Shown here: positions 41,492 through 51,447 of the stretch, in pieces
Position numbering within the stretch: position 1 is the first letter of the stretch
How the letters are laid out: each line of letters begins with the position of its first letter
The notes under the pieces: generated by a model
What the model saw: only the letters and a program-made list of their open reading frames with translations
The model's database searches: none
Told to the model about the DNA's origin: nothing
Translations under genes and position numbers: made by a program
DNA from: CAZAQV01 sp964487255
GTDB taxonomy: Bacteria; Myxococcota_A; Polyangia; Polyangiales; CAZAQV01
Reading direction: 5' to 3'
Length of the DNA: 64,000 nt
Assembly: GCA_964487255.1 (NCBI GenBank)
Contig: CAZAQV010000006.1
Location: 124,001-188,000, forward strand

Positions 41492-42652
41492 CTAGGCTGT
41501 CACGGGCGCCGCATACGGCACGGCATCGAGGTCTTCGCTCTCACGGGTCGCGATAGCGAAGAAATAACCATCGATCACGTAATGGATGAGCAGCGCGCTC
41601 AACACCCCCATGTAGTAGTACTGCTGAGAAGCGAGCTTGGCGTTGCCGGACTCGGCAGCGAACCCAAACACATCGAAGTAAACCGCGCCAAGCACCACGC
41701 CGAACATCACGAGGGTGATCGCGACGCAGGTGCCATAGAACACGTAGCTGGCTTTCCCACCGCCACTGATCGAACGGACGAAACGGTTTTCGAGCATGCC
41801 CCGCTCTTTGCGAATCTTGAGCACGAACCAGATGATTCCCATGTACTGGATGGAGTGCCAAGCGTTGACCGACTGGAACGCCAGCTCAAGGCGCTCACCT
41901 TCCGCCGCAGCCGGAACAAAAAATGCGACAACACTGGTCACTGCGATGAGCAAGGTCTTGGGCCGGTTGAGCACGCCGTTGCGGTACTGATTCCAGGTCT
42001 TGATCAGCCAGGCCGACAGGAAGAATGCAAAGGCCAACCAGACCAGTTTGTAGGTTGCCGGGATCAGCAGAATCTCCGGAATAATGATTTTGATATCGCC
42101 CAGCATGAACGTGCCATGCACCAACTTATAGGTGGCGATGGGATAAATCGATGTAAAGAGCAGACCGTAGTCGGTGAAGCGCGACCACGTGGGCTCGGTC
42201 AACCCCGAACGCTTACGGTAGATGTCCGTCAGATACGCGTTTTGCTGCAGCACGTGAAATGACGCCGCAAAAATGAAGATACTGAGCAGAATCTGGAAGC
42301 GCGCCGGATCAGACGCTAAATAACAGACGCACGCGGGCACGATAACAATCGCAGCGAGCAAGAGCTTGCGGTGCTTTTTGCGAAAACGAGGGTCCGCGTA
42401 AGTCAACAGATACGTCGCCCACAGATGCGGACCGCCAATCACCGCAGTCACACCGAGATTGATCGCGTCGGACGAGGCGCCGCGCCAAACAAAAAACAGT
42501 ACGACCGGAACGATAAGCGCTGAGCCGATCAGCAGTCCGACGTCCCAGCGGGCGCCGTTAATCCAGGTTTGCCCCGAGCCGCCGGTCACCAACGAGTTGG
42601 AAACAGGTTCGGCCTGCGAAGCGTGCGTGGAGGCAAAGGTTGCTTTAGCCAT
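41492..42652 (-). CDS. Polytopic membrane protein with recurrent His motifs
   Basis: 386 residues with about nine transmembrane helices. Histidines recur near membrane boundaries: GGPHLWATYLLTY, FHVLQQNAYL, NAWHSIQYMG, and LIHYVIDGYFF. This spacing of His in helices is reminiscent of membrane di-iron or carotenoid-cleaving (Brp/Blh-like) proteins, but I cannot place it in a family. The soluble N-terminus is Ser/Thr-rich. It precedes the enoyl-CoA hydratase in the same transcription direction, so a link to lipid metabolism is possible. Confidence 0.72.
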   Translation of the reverse strand: MAKATFASTHASQAEPVSNSLVTGGSGQTWINGARWDVGLLIGSALIVPVVLFFVWRGASSDAINLGVTAVIGGPHLWATYLLTYADPRFRKKHRKLLLAAIVIVPACVCYLASDPARFQILLSIFIFAASFHVLQQNAYLTDIYRKRSGLTEPTWSRFTDYGLLFTSIYPIATYKLVHGTFMLGDIKIIIPEILLIPATYKLVWLAFAFFLSAWLIKTWNQYRNGVLNRPKTLLIAVTSVVAFFVPAAAEGERLELAFQSVNAWHSIQYMGIIWFVLKIRKERGMLENRFVRSISGGGKASYVFYGTCVAITLVMFGVVLGAVYFDVFGFAAESGNAKLASQQYYYMGVLSALLIHYVIDGYFFAIATRESEDLDAVPYAAPVTA

Positions 42653-42738
42653 AAGAAATCCCGGGCAAGCTATAGCAGACCTGCCGTCAAACCGCCCGCC
42701 ACTGTGGTCATCCCCGGCGTAGAGACGAAATACTGAAT

Positions 42739-43824
42739 CTATTTGCCCTTAATCGTCCGAAATGGCTGTCCGATCGACAGATCGTACTGCGAGCGAACGA
42801 TAAAGACCGTTGAGGTTTCGGGCCGTGTATGGACCACCCGTCCCTCCGCGACAATTTCCTTGGGCAGGTCCGCATCCGAGCCCACGCCGGGCTCTTGCGC
42901 GCCGTACTCCTCTTCTCCCGATCGCAGCTCCTGGCGCCAACGGTCTCCCTTATGAACGAAGAAGATACGGTTACCTGTCGCGAGACCTTCCTTATGCCCG
43001 CGATTGACGAATACCAGTTGTTCGGCGGCGAGGAGCGTCCGTGGACGCAGGACCGCGATGATCTTTCCACCCACATCCGCTTTGGACGGCGTCGGCTCGA
43101 CCGCCTTGAACCCGCGCGGAACCGTAGCGATCTGAAAGCCCCGCTCGATGGGGTCGAGCGCCTCGGTGATCACGCCGTGACCAAGGTCTTTGTCGGTGTC
43201 GTAGTCGAGAACCTTCACGCTACCCAAAATACGAACCAGTTCCCCCTCTTCTGATTCGATGCGCTCCTCTTCCTCGACCTCGCGAAAGATGGTGAGCTCC
43301 TTACCCGGCCCCACCGGTGGCTTGTCCTTGAAGCGTACGTACACTTCGTCGCCGACGGAAAGCAGCATGTGCTCTTCGACCGAGCCGATGATGCGCCCCG
43401 CCTCGTCGAGAGCCTGGCGGTCCGCAAAGCCAAAGTCCCCGAGGTAGACGGACGCCTCGCTTCCGCGCACGCGTCCTTTTGCGACTCCGATACCGCTGCC
43501 AGCATTCGACGCAACGGGAGCATCGCCACCAGCGCCGCGAAGACGAATTGTACTGTTCGGGTAAATCCAGTGCGGGTTGGTAATCTCGGGATTGTAGGAC
43601 CAGACCCGCGGCCATGCGTAGTGGTCGCCATAGAAGCGACCCGTAATATCCCAGAGCGTATCGCCCTGACGCACCTGATACGTTTCGGGCACCGGCCGCG
43701 ACGGATCGGCCGCTCGGCCATCGTCAACACTGATCTGGATCTGCGCACTCACAGAACTTGCGCACAGGCCGACTCCGCCAACGAGCACAGCGCGGCAAGC
43801 ATTTTTCCATAACGTAGATTTCAT
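42739..43824 (-). CDS. Secreted LysM-domain protein
   Basis: 361 residues. A Sec signal peptide (to about 28, VSAQ) is followed by a LysM domain at about 48-95 (YQVRQGDTLWDITGRFYGD, then NPHWIYPNSTIRLRG) that binds peptidoglycan. The remaining beta-rich part has repeated Val/Gly-containing strands and acidic loops (EEEERIESEEGELV). The start codon overlaps the stop of the CpoB-like gene upstream, so they are coupled. A cell-envelope or division-related role is likely; no catalytic domain is visible. Confidence 0.85.
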   Translation of the reverse strand: MKSTLWKNACRAVLVGGVGLCASSVSAQIQISVDDGRAADPSRPVPETYQVRQGDTLWDITGRFYGDHYAWPRVWSYNPEITNPHWIYPNSTIRLRGAGGDAPVASNAGSGIGVAKGRVRGSEASVYLGDFGFADRQALDEAGRIIGSVEEHMLLSVGDEVYVRFKDKPPVGPGKELTIFREVEEEERIESEEGELVRILGSVKVLDYDTDKDLGHGVITEALDPIERGFQIATVPRGFKAVEPTPSKADVGGKIIAVLRPRTLLAAEQLVFVNRGHKEGLATGNRIFFVHKGDRWRQELRSGEEEYGAQEPGVGSDADLPKEIVAEGRVVHTRPETSTVFIVRSQYDLSIGQPFRTIKGK

Positions 43825-44705
43825 CAGTTCCTCCTCGGAGCACGTTGCGCGGCAACGCTATCCGGATGTTTCTTTAGAAGACGCTCATAATGCGCGCGCG
43901 CCGCGTCCACTTTTCCGAGCCGTTCAAATGACATACCAAGCTTGAGCAGCGAGTCGGGGCGTTTCCCTGACTGGGGATAGCTTCGCAGCAGCAGCTGGAA
44001 CACGCGAATCGATTGCGCGTACTGACGCTGTGCATAGAGCGCTTCAGCCTTCCAATAGAGCGCATTGTCCGCGTACGGATGCGCCGCGTGATCGATGATA
44101 AAGCGATCAAATGCGCGCACTGCCGAACCAAACTGACGGTCCCGCAAAAGCGCCAGTGCAGCGCGGTACTTCGCGACCGGCGAGTCTGCGTCCACCGTAG
44201 ACGGTGGGCGAACCGGCGCGGTGGGCGCAATGGCGGTAAACACGGGCTCGGGGCTGCCTTCGGAGACCGGCAACGGAGGCAATCGCTCCGCCAACTCCCA
44301 GGCTTCCTGATCGCCATCGGGCACAGCAGCCACGCCCGAAGGACCGTGAAGCCGCAGCATCGGCCTCGAACGCGCCTCAACCGCTCCCGCCGAATTCCAG
44401 CCGTCCGAAGGTGACGCGTGAGAGCCTCCGCCGATGCGCACCGTTTCCCTCCGGTACGTTTTTGCCGAGAGCCTCTCCCGCAAATCTCGAACCTCAGCTT
44501 CGGAAAGCGCGAGTTGCGTTTGAAGACGTTCGACCGCGCGGTCTGCGTCATCGGAGGAGTGTGTCTCGCTAGCCTGCGCAGCTTCAGTGGTCGCCCGATG
44601 CGAAGTTGTGATCTGATTTCGGTTCTGAGTAACCTCCGGCGCACAGCCGAGGGGCGCGCTCAGACACAGCGCCCCTACCATCCATCGAAACCGAAGCTCT
44701 CGCAC
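43824..44705 (-). CDS. CpoB/YbgF-like periplasmic protein
   Basis: 293 residues from GTG 44705 (ATG 44681 also possible). The signal RWMVGALCLSAPLGC ends at a possible lipid-modified Cys. A predicted coiled coil (about 55-85, DRAVERLQTQLALSEAEVRDL in parts) precedes a linker and three TPR units at about 175-290 (YRAALALLRDRQFGSAVRAF, LYWKAEALYAQRQYAQSIRVF, LLKLGMSFERLGKVDAARAHY). This architecture matches CpoB/YbgF, which coordinates Tol-Pal with peptidoglycan synthesis, though no tol genes are adjacent. Confidence 0.8.
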   Translation of the reverse strand: MRELRFRWMVGALCLSAPLGCAPEVTQNRNQITTSHRATTEAAQASETHSSDDADRAVERLQTQLALSEAEVRDLRERLSAKTYRRETVRIGGGSHASPSDGWNSAGAVEARSRPMLRLHGPSGVAAVPDGDQEAWELAERLPPLPVSEGSPEPVFTAIAPTAPVRPPSTVDADSPVAKYRAALALLRDRQFGSAVRAFDRFIIDHAAHPYADNALYWKAEALYAQRQYAQSIRVFQLLLRSYPQSGKRPDSLLKLGMSFERLGKVDAARAHYERLLKKHPDSVAAQRAPRRN

Positions 44706-44803
44706 ACGAGAATTGTAGGAACCGCGGCACGCGATGGTCAAAAACTCGGCAGCTCGGAGTCCGTTAACCCACAACTATCCTTGAGCCGCGTCGATAAGGA
44801 CGC

Positions 44804-46276
44804 ATGTTGCGTTCAACGTCTTCGTTCAAAACCCTTCTTCTCGTGGCGCTACAAGCCGGCTGCCTCTCTCCCCCAACGATGACCACGATGAGTGATTCAG
44901 ATGCCGGACTAGCCGTCCTGGACGACGATTTTACAGTCTATTTCGGCTCGTCCGAGTCCACGACCCGAGTTCCACTTCGGGTTGTGATGCGAGTCGTTGG
45001 CCGCACCGACCTCGTCGATCCGGCGACTGTCGAGCTTCACCGCGCACCTTCGAAGGCGCTTGCTTGCGCAGGCGAGGCGCTCCTCGTGCACGTCTCGCGC
45101 CATCAAAAGAGCCTTCGAGTCGCCCCTGCAGCCGTACTCTCTCCCGACACTTGGCACTGCCTTCTATTCGCCGTCCAGGGACATGCCGTGACGGTGAAAC
45201 AAACCTTTCGCACCTTGCGCGTTCCGCCACCGACGCACGAGCTATGGCCTCCCCCCAACTCCTCGGTGCCCGCAAACCTCGACAGCGTCACGGTGTTCTC
45301 GAAGCAGCCCATCGAACGAGCTGCGCGCTGGCATGCGGCCCTGATAGACGAAAGCCGTGTCGCACTCGCGAAAAGCGCACGGAGCTGTCAGCTCGAAGGG
45401 CTTTCTCGCTCTTGCCTTCGCTACTTCCCCAGACGCCTCCTCCACCTGGGCGATGCATCTTTGGTGGTGACGCGCGATGACGACTTCGCAACAGAAGTGA
45501 GCTACACGGTCGTCGAGGCTGATCACCGGCGACCGAAGCTCGTGCCGCTCGGCTGCATGCCAGGGGCGACAACAAACAGCGACTCGACCATGTGCATCCG
45601 CGAAACGGCCTCTGACGTTACGCTTTTGATGCAGGTGGACGAGCCCGCGCTCATAAACTGGCGCTACGGCGAACAGAGCGGCGTGGCGCGCGCTCCTTTT
45701 GGGGAAGCGCGCATCTCCTTTGAGCACGACGACGCGGTGTCAATGCTGGAGCTCTTCAGCGCGGATGTTGCGGGAAACTTTCTCCAGCACAGCCTTGGCT
45801 TCGGCCCCGCATCCGATCGACCGGCTCTGACCATCGAAGCGCTGCGTCCGAACCCGCGCGGACCGGAGCCGCAGCAAGAGTTGCTGACGCTCTACAACCA
45901 CGGGCAAGCACCTATCCAGCTGTCCGAGTTTCGTTTGGGAGCCATGTTGGGCGAATCGCAGATACTACCGGAACACGCACTTCACCCTGGAAAACGCGTC
46001 GTACTCGTGCCACCTGGGTTTGATCCGCAACACCCTGAAGACGTGGCACCACCGGTTGGCGTTCCTTTGCTCCGGCTCGCTAGCGACATTACGGACCGTG
46101 GTGTGAGCAACCAGGGCGAGCAGGTCCAGTTGTGGGGCGCGAATCAGGAATGGGTTTGCGGACTGCCGGCCATGAAAGTCAGCGCGGGCCAATGTCTGCG
46201 GCGAAGAAAATCCTCGAGTCATACGGACCTGCCAAACCATTTCGTGGTCGGCTCCTGCTTCGATCCCCTTCCCTGA
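44804..46276 (+). CDS. Probable lipoprotein with lamin-tail-like domain
   Basis: 490 residues. The signal SFKTLLLVALQAGC has a possible lipobox. Residues about 40-260 form beta-rich Ig-like segments with several Cys. Near 345-470 there is a segment resembling the lamin tail domain (LTIEALRPNPRGPEPQQEL, LLTLYNHGQAPIQLSEFRLG, LHPGKRVVLVPPGF), common in bacterial surface and DNA-associated proteins. Function unknown. Its stop overlaps the recD2 start as TGATG; this may be fortuitous, as the products seem unrelated. Confidence 0.72.
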   Translation: MLRSTSSFKTLLLVALQAGCLSPPTMTTMSDSDAGLAVLDDDFTVYFGSSESTTRVPLRVVMRVVGRTDLVDPATVELHRAPSKALACAGEALLVHVSRHQKSLRVAPAAVLSPDTWHCLLFAVQGHAVTVKQTFRTLRVPPPTHELWPPPNSSVPANLDSVTVFSKQPIERAARWHAALIDESRVALAKSARSCQLEGLSRSCLRYFPRRLLHLGDASLVVTRDDDFATEVSYTVVEADHRRPKLVPLGCMPGATTNSDSTMCIRETASDVTLLMQVDEPALINWRYGEQSGVARAPFGEARISFEHDDAVSMLELFSADVAGNFLQHSLGFGPASDRPALTIEALRPNPRGPEPQQELLTLYNHGQAPIQLSEFRLGAMLGESQILPEHALHPGKRVVLVPPGFDPQHPEDVAPPVGVPLLRLASDITDRGVSNQGEQVQLWGANQEWVCGLPAMKVSAGQCLRRRKSSSHTDLPNHFVVGSCFDPLP

Positions 46277-48465
46277 TGCGCCATGTCCGGGTTAGGTTCA
46301 TTGCACTCGGGACGATGTCCGAGCGTGCAATGGCCGAAGAGGAAGACAGCTTTGAACTTACGGTCTCGCACCTACTGTATTGCAACGAGGACAACGGCTA
46401 CGCAGTGGTTCGCGGGACTCGGCGCAGCAACAAGCAGGAAGTGACGGTCGTCGGCCCACTTGGCCGGCTCGCCGACGGAGAACGCATTCGAGTACGCGGG
46501 CGATGGGTCGACCATCCAAGCTACGGCAAACAGCTCAAAGCTTCGACCTTCATGCCCGTGCTACCCACGACGTCGGATGGCATCGAGAAGTTCTTGGCGT
46601 CGGGCGCCATCTCTGGGGTCGGCCCTGCGATTGCAAAACGAATCGTGGAGCGCTTCGGCGACGACACACTCGAAGTCATCTCGCGACAGTCACTGCGTCT
46701 ACGCGAGGTTAGTGGCATCGGTAAAAAGCGAGCGCAGCAAATTGCCGAGTCCGTAAAAGCGCGCGCGGGCGACATGGAAACCTTCTCGTTTCTGCAAAGC
46801 CTTGGGCTGGGTCCCGCGCTTTGCCGTGCGGTAATTCGTGAGCACGGCGAAGACGCAGTACGAATCGCACGCGAAGACCCGTACCGCTTCGCCATCAGTG
46901 TCAGTGGCATGGGGTTCAAAACCGCGGACCGGCTCGGTTATGCCGCCGGCATCGAAGCGGACGATCCGCGCCGCGCACGCGGAGCGGTGCTGCACCTGCT
47001 CGAAACCGCAACCGAAGACGGTCACGTCTATCAGCCGCGACAAACGTTGTGTGAACGCGCCGACAGGTTACGCATCCCTTTCGAGACGGCACAGCAAGCG
47101 GTCAGTTCGCTCGCCGAGGACGGTTGGGTCGTTATCGAGGGTGAGGCGGTTTATGCTCCGAAGCTTCACGAAGCCGAGACCTTCGTCGCGCAGAACCTAC
47201 TGGAGAGACTCGAGGCGAACACCGAAGCCCGGGCTGTCTCCCCAAAGCTCGACGCTTCGCTGAACGAAAAGCAGCGAGAGGCCGTGTTGCGTTCACTCGC
47301 CGAGAAGCTACTTGTCATTACGGGCGGCCCTGGCACCGGCAAGACCACCACAGTCCGCAGCATCGTGGCGGCACACGTGGAACTCGGCCACCGAATCGTT
47401 CTCGCGGCACCGACTGGACGTGCAGCCAAGAGGCTCGAAGACGCCACCGGGCACGAAGCGCTTACGATTCACCGCCTGCTCGAGTGGAACCCCGCAGCCG
47501 GTGGATTTGCGCGAAACATGAACCTACCGCTCGATGCCGAAGCGGTACTGATCGACGAGACCTCGATGGTTGACTTGGAACTCGCGAGTGCGCTTTTTTC
47601 CGCGATCCCCACGAGCACACATCTCATCCTCGTGGGTGACGTCGATCAATTACCGCCCGTCGGTCCCGGCCAGATGCTGCGCGATGTCATCAACGCTGGT
47701 TGCATCCCCACGGTGCGCTTCAACGAGGTCTTTCGACAAGCAAGTGGCTCAGACATCGTTCGAGCCGCCCACTCTATCTTGCGTTCGGAGCCCATTGAAG
47801 CATCGACGCCGGGTTCACAAGGCGGCGGCGCTTTTCACATCATTCGCGACGGCGAGGCATCGAACGTCCAGCAGCGCATCGCGACCATCGTCTCACGTGC
47901 TGCCAATGCCTGCGGTATCCAACCACAAGAAGTTCAAGTAATGACCCCATCGCGTCGTGGCCCCCTCGGCACCGAGGCGCTCAACCGTATCCTGCAGAGC
48001 GCTTTCAACCCTCGCGCAAAAACGCTCTCCAGCGAGGAGTCACAGTCTGCGTCCACGCTCCTCGTTGGCGACAAGGTCATGCAGTTACGCAACGACTACG
48101 ATCGCGATGTGTTCAATGGTGATGTTGGCTTCGTCACCCACCAACAGGGCGGATCCTTTTTCGTCAACTTCGATGGACGCGAGGTTCAGTATGACCGCGA
48201 ATCTCTCATGAACCTCACCCTTGCCTACGCTTGCACGGTGCACAAGATGCAAGGCAGTGAAGTCTCCGCCGCGGTCCTGGTCCTGCACCCAAGCCACCAC
48301 GTGTTATTGAGCCGGGCACTTCTGTACACTGCCGTCACCCGCGCCAAGGAGCTTGCTGTCGTCGTCACAGAAAAGCATGCGCTGGCGCGCGCCCAACGAA
48401 ACGACGCCACGACAAGGACGTACTCGCTGCTCTGCGAACGCCTTCAACGGCGGCAGCCCGGATAG
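46276..48465 (+). CDS. recD2: RecD2-type ATP-dependent 5'-3' DNA helicase
   Basis: 729 residues from ATG 46276; ATG 46315 or 46330 are alternatives closer to the conserved N-terminus (ELTVSHLLYCNEDNGYAVV). The N-terminal OB-like part is followed by helix-hairpin-helix motifs (SGIGKKRAQQIAESVK). The SF1 helicase core has Walker A GGPGTGKTT near 352, a DE box in LIDETSMVD, a motif III-like VGDVDQLPPVGPG and motif VI in AYACTVHKMQGSE. RecD2 proteins act without RecBC in repair and replication restart. No recB or recC is visible in the window. Confidence 0.93.
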   Translation: MRHVRVRFIALGTMSERAMAEEEDSFELTVSHLLYCNEDNGYAVVRGTRRSNKQEVTVVGPLGRLADGERIRVRGRWVDHPSYGKQLKASTFMPVLPTTSDGIEKFLASGAISGVGPAIAKRIVERFGDDTLEVISRQSLRLREVSGIGKKRAQQIAESVKARAGDMETFSFLQSLGLGPALCRAVIREHGEDAVRIAREDPYRFAISVSGMGFKTADRLGYAAGIEADDPRRARGAVLHLLETATEDGHVYQPRQTLCERADRLRIPFETAQQAVSSLAEDGWVVIEGEAVYAPKLHEAETFVAQNLLERLEANTEARAVSPKLDASLNEKQREAVLRSLAEKLLVITGGPGTGKTTTVRSIVAAHVELGHRIVLAAPTGRAAKRLEDATGHEALTIHRLLEWNPAAGGFARNMNLPLDAEAVLIDETSMVDLELASALFSAIPTSTHLILVGDVDQLPPVGPGQMLRDVINAGCIPTVRFNEVFRQASGSDIVRAAHSILRSEPIEASTPGSQGGGAFHIIRDGEASNVQQRIATIVSRAANACGIQPQEVQVMTPSRRGPLGTEALNRILQSAFNPRAKTLSSEESQSASTLLVGDKVMQLRNDYDRDVFNGDVGFVTHQQGGSFFVNFDGREVQYDRESLMNLTLAYACTVHKMQGSEVSAAVLVLHPSHHVLLSRALLYTAVTRAKELAVVVTEKHALARAQRNDATTRTYSLLCERLQRRQPG

Positions 48466-48466
48466 G

Positions 48467-49633
48467 CTACGAGGCAACCATCGGTGGCCGCGAAGAATGG
48501 GTGCGGTCGTAGATGGAAGTCAGCGCGTCATGAAAGGCAGGACGGAAGCCCTTGATCTTTTCGTTCGCGCGACTTGGATGAACACGGTTGGAGAGCAAAA
48601 CAATCACGATCGACCGAGACGGGTCGCACCAGAAAGACGTTCCCGGAAAACCAAGGTGACCGAAGGACGAGTCATCAAGCAGCCCACCGGCCGCGCTTTC
48701 TTTGCCCGACTTTAGGTCGAACCCCAGACCGTAGCTGCCTCCTGGACGTCTCTTGAGCGCCGTACGCAATAGCTCTACTGGCAAAAAGTCTGAGTCCCCG
48801 TTCAAAACACGGACAAGTTCCAAACCGAAAACCGCAACACCGTACGCGGTCCCGAAGAGCCCTGCATGCCCCGCAACGCCACCTAGAGCCCCCGCGTTCT
48901 CGTCGTGCACTTCACCCTTGAGCATTCGCCCTCGCCAATCACAGCGCTCCGTGGGTGGAGCGCAACGTTCTAGCCACGTCTTCTTGTCGGGCGGCAGAGC
49001 GCCTGCGTAGTAAACTTGATCAGCAATCTTGAGCGGATGCAATACCTCTCGACGCACGAGCTGGTCGAGTGTCACACCGGCCGCACGAGCGGCCGCGGCT
49101 CCGAGGATCATGTAGCCAAGGTCGCTGTAAACCATCTGCCCTTTCTTCTCCATGCGGCGCGCCGCTTCTGCCAGCACCCACCGCCTCGCTGCGGCGGAAC
49201 CCGGTTCATGTGGAATATCGAGATAGAAGCCACCCCAAGCTGCGAGTCCGGAACGATGCGACAGCAGGTCCTCGAAGGTCGCGGCACCGCCCGGGCCGCC
49301 GCGTACGTCGGACAGAACGGAGTCGACACGGGTATCGAGATCAATGCGCCCCTCTGCGACAAGACGAAGTGTCGCAGCAGCAACGAACGATTTTGTAAGC
49401 GAGCCCAAGTCGTACGGCGTGTCGAGACTGAGCGCGTCTCCTCCTGGGGCGAGTCGGCCAGCGGCCGCGATCGCGAAGTCACTCTTGCCATCAGCGCCGA
49501 TCCAACCTACACAAGCGGCGGCGCCAGGAAAAACCTGACTACCAACCCCCGAGGCAATCATGCGCACAGCCTCGTGCTCCAACCGTGTCTTGCAGTCAGA
49601 CGGCACCGAGAAACGGTTTATTACAGCCGTCAA
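48467..49633 (-). CDS. Serine beta-lactamase-like (class C/DD-peptidase-type) hydrolase
   Basis: 388 residues if started at TTG 49633. The catalytic SxxK is SLTK near 78 (in DLGSLTKSFVAA), the second motif is YSDLG (a Y-x-D/N pattern near 170), and HLGFPGTSFW provides the third strand region. There is no Sec signal, so it may be cytoplasmic or use another start. Members are beta-lactamases, DD-carboxypeptidases or esterases; the substrate cannot be told. The start is only 17 bases from the divergent truD start, leaving little room for separate promoters, so a downstream GTG (near 49609) may be used. Confidence 0.85.
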   Translation of the reverse strand: MTAVINRFSVPSDCKTRLEHEAVRMIASGVGSQVFPGAAACVGWIGADGKSDFAIAAAGRLAPGGDALSLDTPYDLGSLTKSFVAAATLRLVAEGRIDLDTRVDSVLSDVRGGPGGAATFEDLLSHRSGLAAWGGFYLDIPHEPGSAAARRWVLAEAARRMEKKGQMVYSDLGYMILGAAAARAAGVTLDQLVRREVLHPLKIADQVYYAGALPPDKKTWLERCAPPTERCDWRGRMLKGEVHDENAGALGGVAGHAGLFGTAYGVAVFGLELVRVLNGDSDFLPVELLRTALKRRPGGSYGLGFDLKSGKESAAGGLLDDSSFGHLGFPGTSFWCDPSRSIVIVLLSNRVHPSRANEKIKGFRPAFHDALTSIYDRTHSSRPPMVAS

Positions 49634-49650
49634 GCACCCGTCTACGACAA

Positions 49651-50721
49651 ATGCACGTCCCGCCCCCTAAAAAGAACTTTGTTCTCGGTCGACCACCACG
49701 CAACGCTACCTTTCGTGCCCACCCGGAGGACTTCATCGTGGACGAGCTGCCCGCCTACCCACTGGGCGGACAAGGTGACCACCTTTTCGTGCGCTTCGAG
49801 AAACGCAATCAGACTACCGGACAAGCCGTAGCGCAGTTTGCGAAGGCCCTCGGCGTCCGCGAGACTGAGATTGGCGTGGCGGGGCAAAAAGACAAGCGCG
49901 CCGTGACAAGGCAGTGGATCAGCCTCCCTGGGGTTACCGCAGAGAAACTTAAAACCTCTATAAGTGCCGAGGCTCGTTTGGGTGAGGAAATCGTCGTGCT
50001 CGAGCAGGGGTACCACCCGCACAAGCTTCGAACGGGTCATCTTAAGGGCAATCGCTTTGAGCTGACCCTGCGTGATGTCGAGTTTTCGGACGCGGAACTG
50101 ACGGACTTCAAAGCCCAGATCGAGACCTCCGGCTTTGGGAATTTTTTTGGCGTGCAACGCTTTCGCGACGCAAACCTGTTGGAGGTCGCGCTCAACTGGC
50201 TACGGGGCAACGCAAAGCCGCCACGCGCCAAGCGCAAACTCAAGTGGTGGATGTCAACGGTGCAGTCGGCTTTATTCAATGCCTGGCTCTCGCAACGAAT
50301 CGCGGACGGTGTACTGGACAAAGCCATCGCCGGAGACGTGTTAAAGAAGGAAGACACCGGAGGGCTGTTCACGTGCGAAGAGCCGAGTATCGACAGCGAG
50401 CGCGTCTCACGCTGGGAGGTGTCCGCCACCGGCCCCATTTGGGGCGCAAAGATGCGCGCGGCGCTGGGCACTGCGGGCGAGCGTGAACTCGAAGTTCTTG
50501 CGCGTTTCGACCTCGCGCCTGAGCAGTTCGCGCGCCACAAAAAGGCAGGCGCGGGTAGCCGCCGTCCGGCACGCATCCGGCCACAGGGCCTCGCGTTCGA
50601 GCGAGTCGACACAAGCGTGGTGCGACTGGCTTTCACCCTCCCCAAAGGCACGTACGCGACGGAATTGCTGCGCGAGCTTTTGGGACAGGAGCCGATTGAG
50701 GCACCCTTTCGCCCCGCGTAG
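49651..50721 (+). CDS. truD: tRNA pseudouridine(13) synthase
   Basis: 356 residues from ATG 49651. TruD motifs are FIVDELPAYPL, GVAGQKDKRAVTRQWISL with the catalytic Asp near 81, LKGNRFELTLRD and GFGNFFGVQRFRDANLLEVA, where the family usually has an FGxQRFG motif. The insert typical of TruD is present around 160-270. The protein isomerises U13 in tRNA-Glu. Length and motif order are normal. It is upstream of exbB by 85 bases with a separate leader. Confidence 0.93.
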   Translation: MHVPPPKKNFVLGRPPRNATFRAHPEDFIVDELPAYPLGGQGDHLFVRFEKRNQTTGQAVAQFAKALGVRETEIGVAGQKDKRAVTRQWISLPGVTAEKLKTSISAEARLGEEIVVLEQGYHPHKLRTGHLKGNRFELTLRDVEFSDAELTDFKAQIETSGFGNFFGVQRFRDANLLEVALNWLRGNAKPPRAKRKLKWWMSTVQSALFNAWLSQRIADGVLDKAIAGDVLKKEDTGGLFTCEEPSIDSERVSRWEVSATGPIWGAKMRAALGTAGERELEVLARFDLAPEQFARHKKAGAGSRRPARIRPQGLAFERVDTSVVRLAFTLPKGTYATELLRELLGQEPIEAPFRPA

Positions 50722-50806
50722 AGAGCGCCGATAAGGGTTGTGAGTTGACGCTTTTGCTCCTATAGACCCGTTTCGGACCGACCTCCGGCAAAGGAGCAGA
50801 AACTTT

Positions 50807-51445
50807 ATGGATATCCAAGAAAAGCTGACTCAGTTCGCCATGCTCGGCGCAACCTGGGTGATGTGGCTGCTGGTGATCCTATCGGTCATCAGTGTCGCGA
50901 TTATTCTTGAACGCGCTTACTACCTTATCTCGACACGTGACGACATCGACTCGCTGCGTGACCGGCTGCTCGCAGCGCTGCGCGGAGGAAAGAACGACGA
51001 GGCCAAAAAGGTACTCGGCGAATCGAGATCTTTCGAAGCACGCGTCGTCGCCGCCGGACTTGAAGTCGCGGGCGATGGCACGGAGGCTGTGCAAACGCGC
51101 ATGGACGGTGCGGCTCAGGTCTCGCGCCTACACATGGAAAAGAACCTCGCTTTCTTGGGCACGGTGGGCAACAACGCGCCATTCGTGGGTCTATTGGGCA
51201 CAGTCATCGGTATCATTCGCTCGTTTCACGAACTCAACAGCTCGGGAGGTAAGGTCACCACTGGGCTGATGGAAGAAGTTGGCGAGGCGCTCGTGGCGAC
51301 CGCAATCGGAATTTTGGTTGCACTCCCCGCCGTCGCTTTTTTCAATCTTTTCCAGCGCGCGATCAAGGCGCGCGTGGCGCGTGCTCAAGCGCTTGGTAAG
51401 GAGCTGCTCGCACACCTACACGGTGCCGCGCAAGGACAGTCGTAA
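50807..51445 (+). CDS. exbB: ExbB/TolQ-type proton channel protein
   Basis: 212 residues with AAAGGAG about 10 bases upstream of ATG. A first membrane helix (ATWVMWLLVILSVISVAIIL) is followed by a cytoplasmic loop. Two more helices then contain GNNAPFVGLLGTVIGIIRSF and EALVATAIGILVALPAVAFF, the MotA/TolQ/ExbB signature. It forms the pentameric channel that uses proton motive force to energise TonB or TolA. The exbD and tonB genes follow directly. Confidence 0.92.
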   Translation: MDIQEKLTQFAMLGATWVMWLLVILSVISVAIILERAYYLISTRDDIDSLRDRLLAALRGGKNDEAKKVLGESRSFEARVVAAGLEVAGDGTEAVQTRMDGAAQVSRLHMEKNLAFLGTVGNNAPFVGLLGTVIGIIRSFHELNSSGGKVTTGLMEEVGEALVATAIGILVALPAVAFFNLFQRAIKARVARAQALGKELLAHLHGAAQGQS

Positions 51446-51447
51446 CG

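Noticed and set aside
50740..50770. TTGACG and TATAGA upstream of exbB as a sigma-70 promoter
   Set aside because: The spacing is only about 10 bases, too short for a standard promoter.
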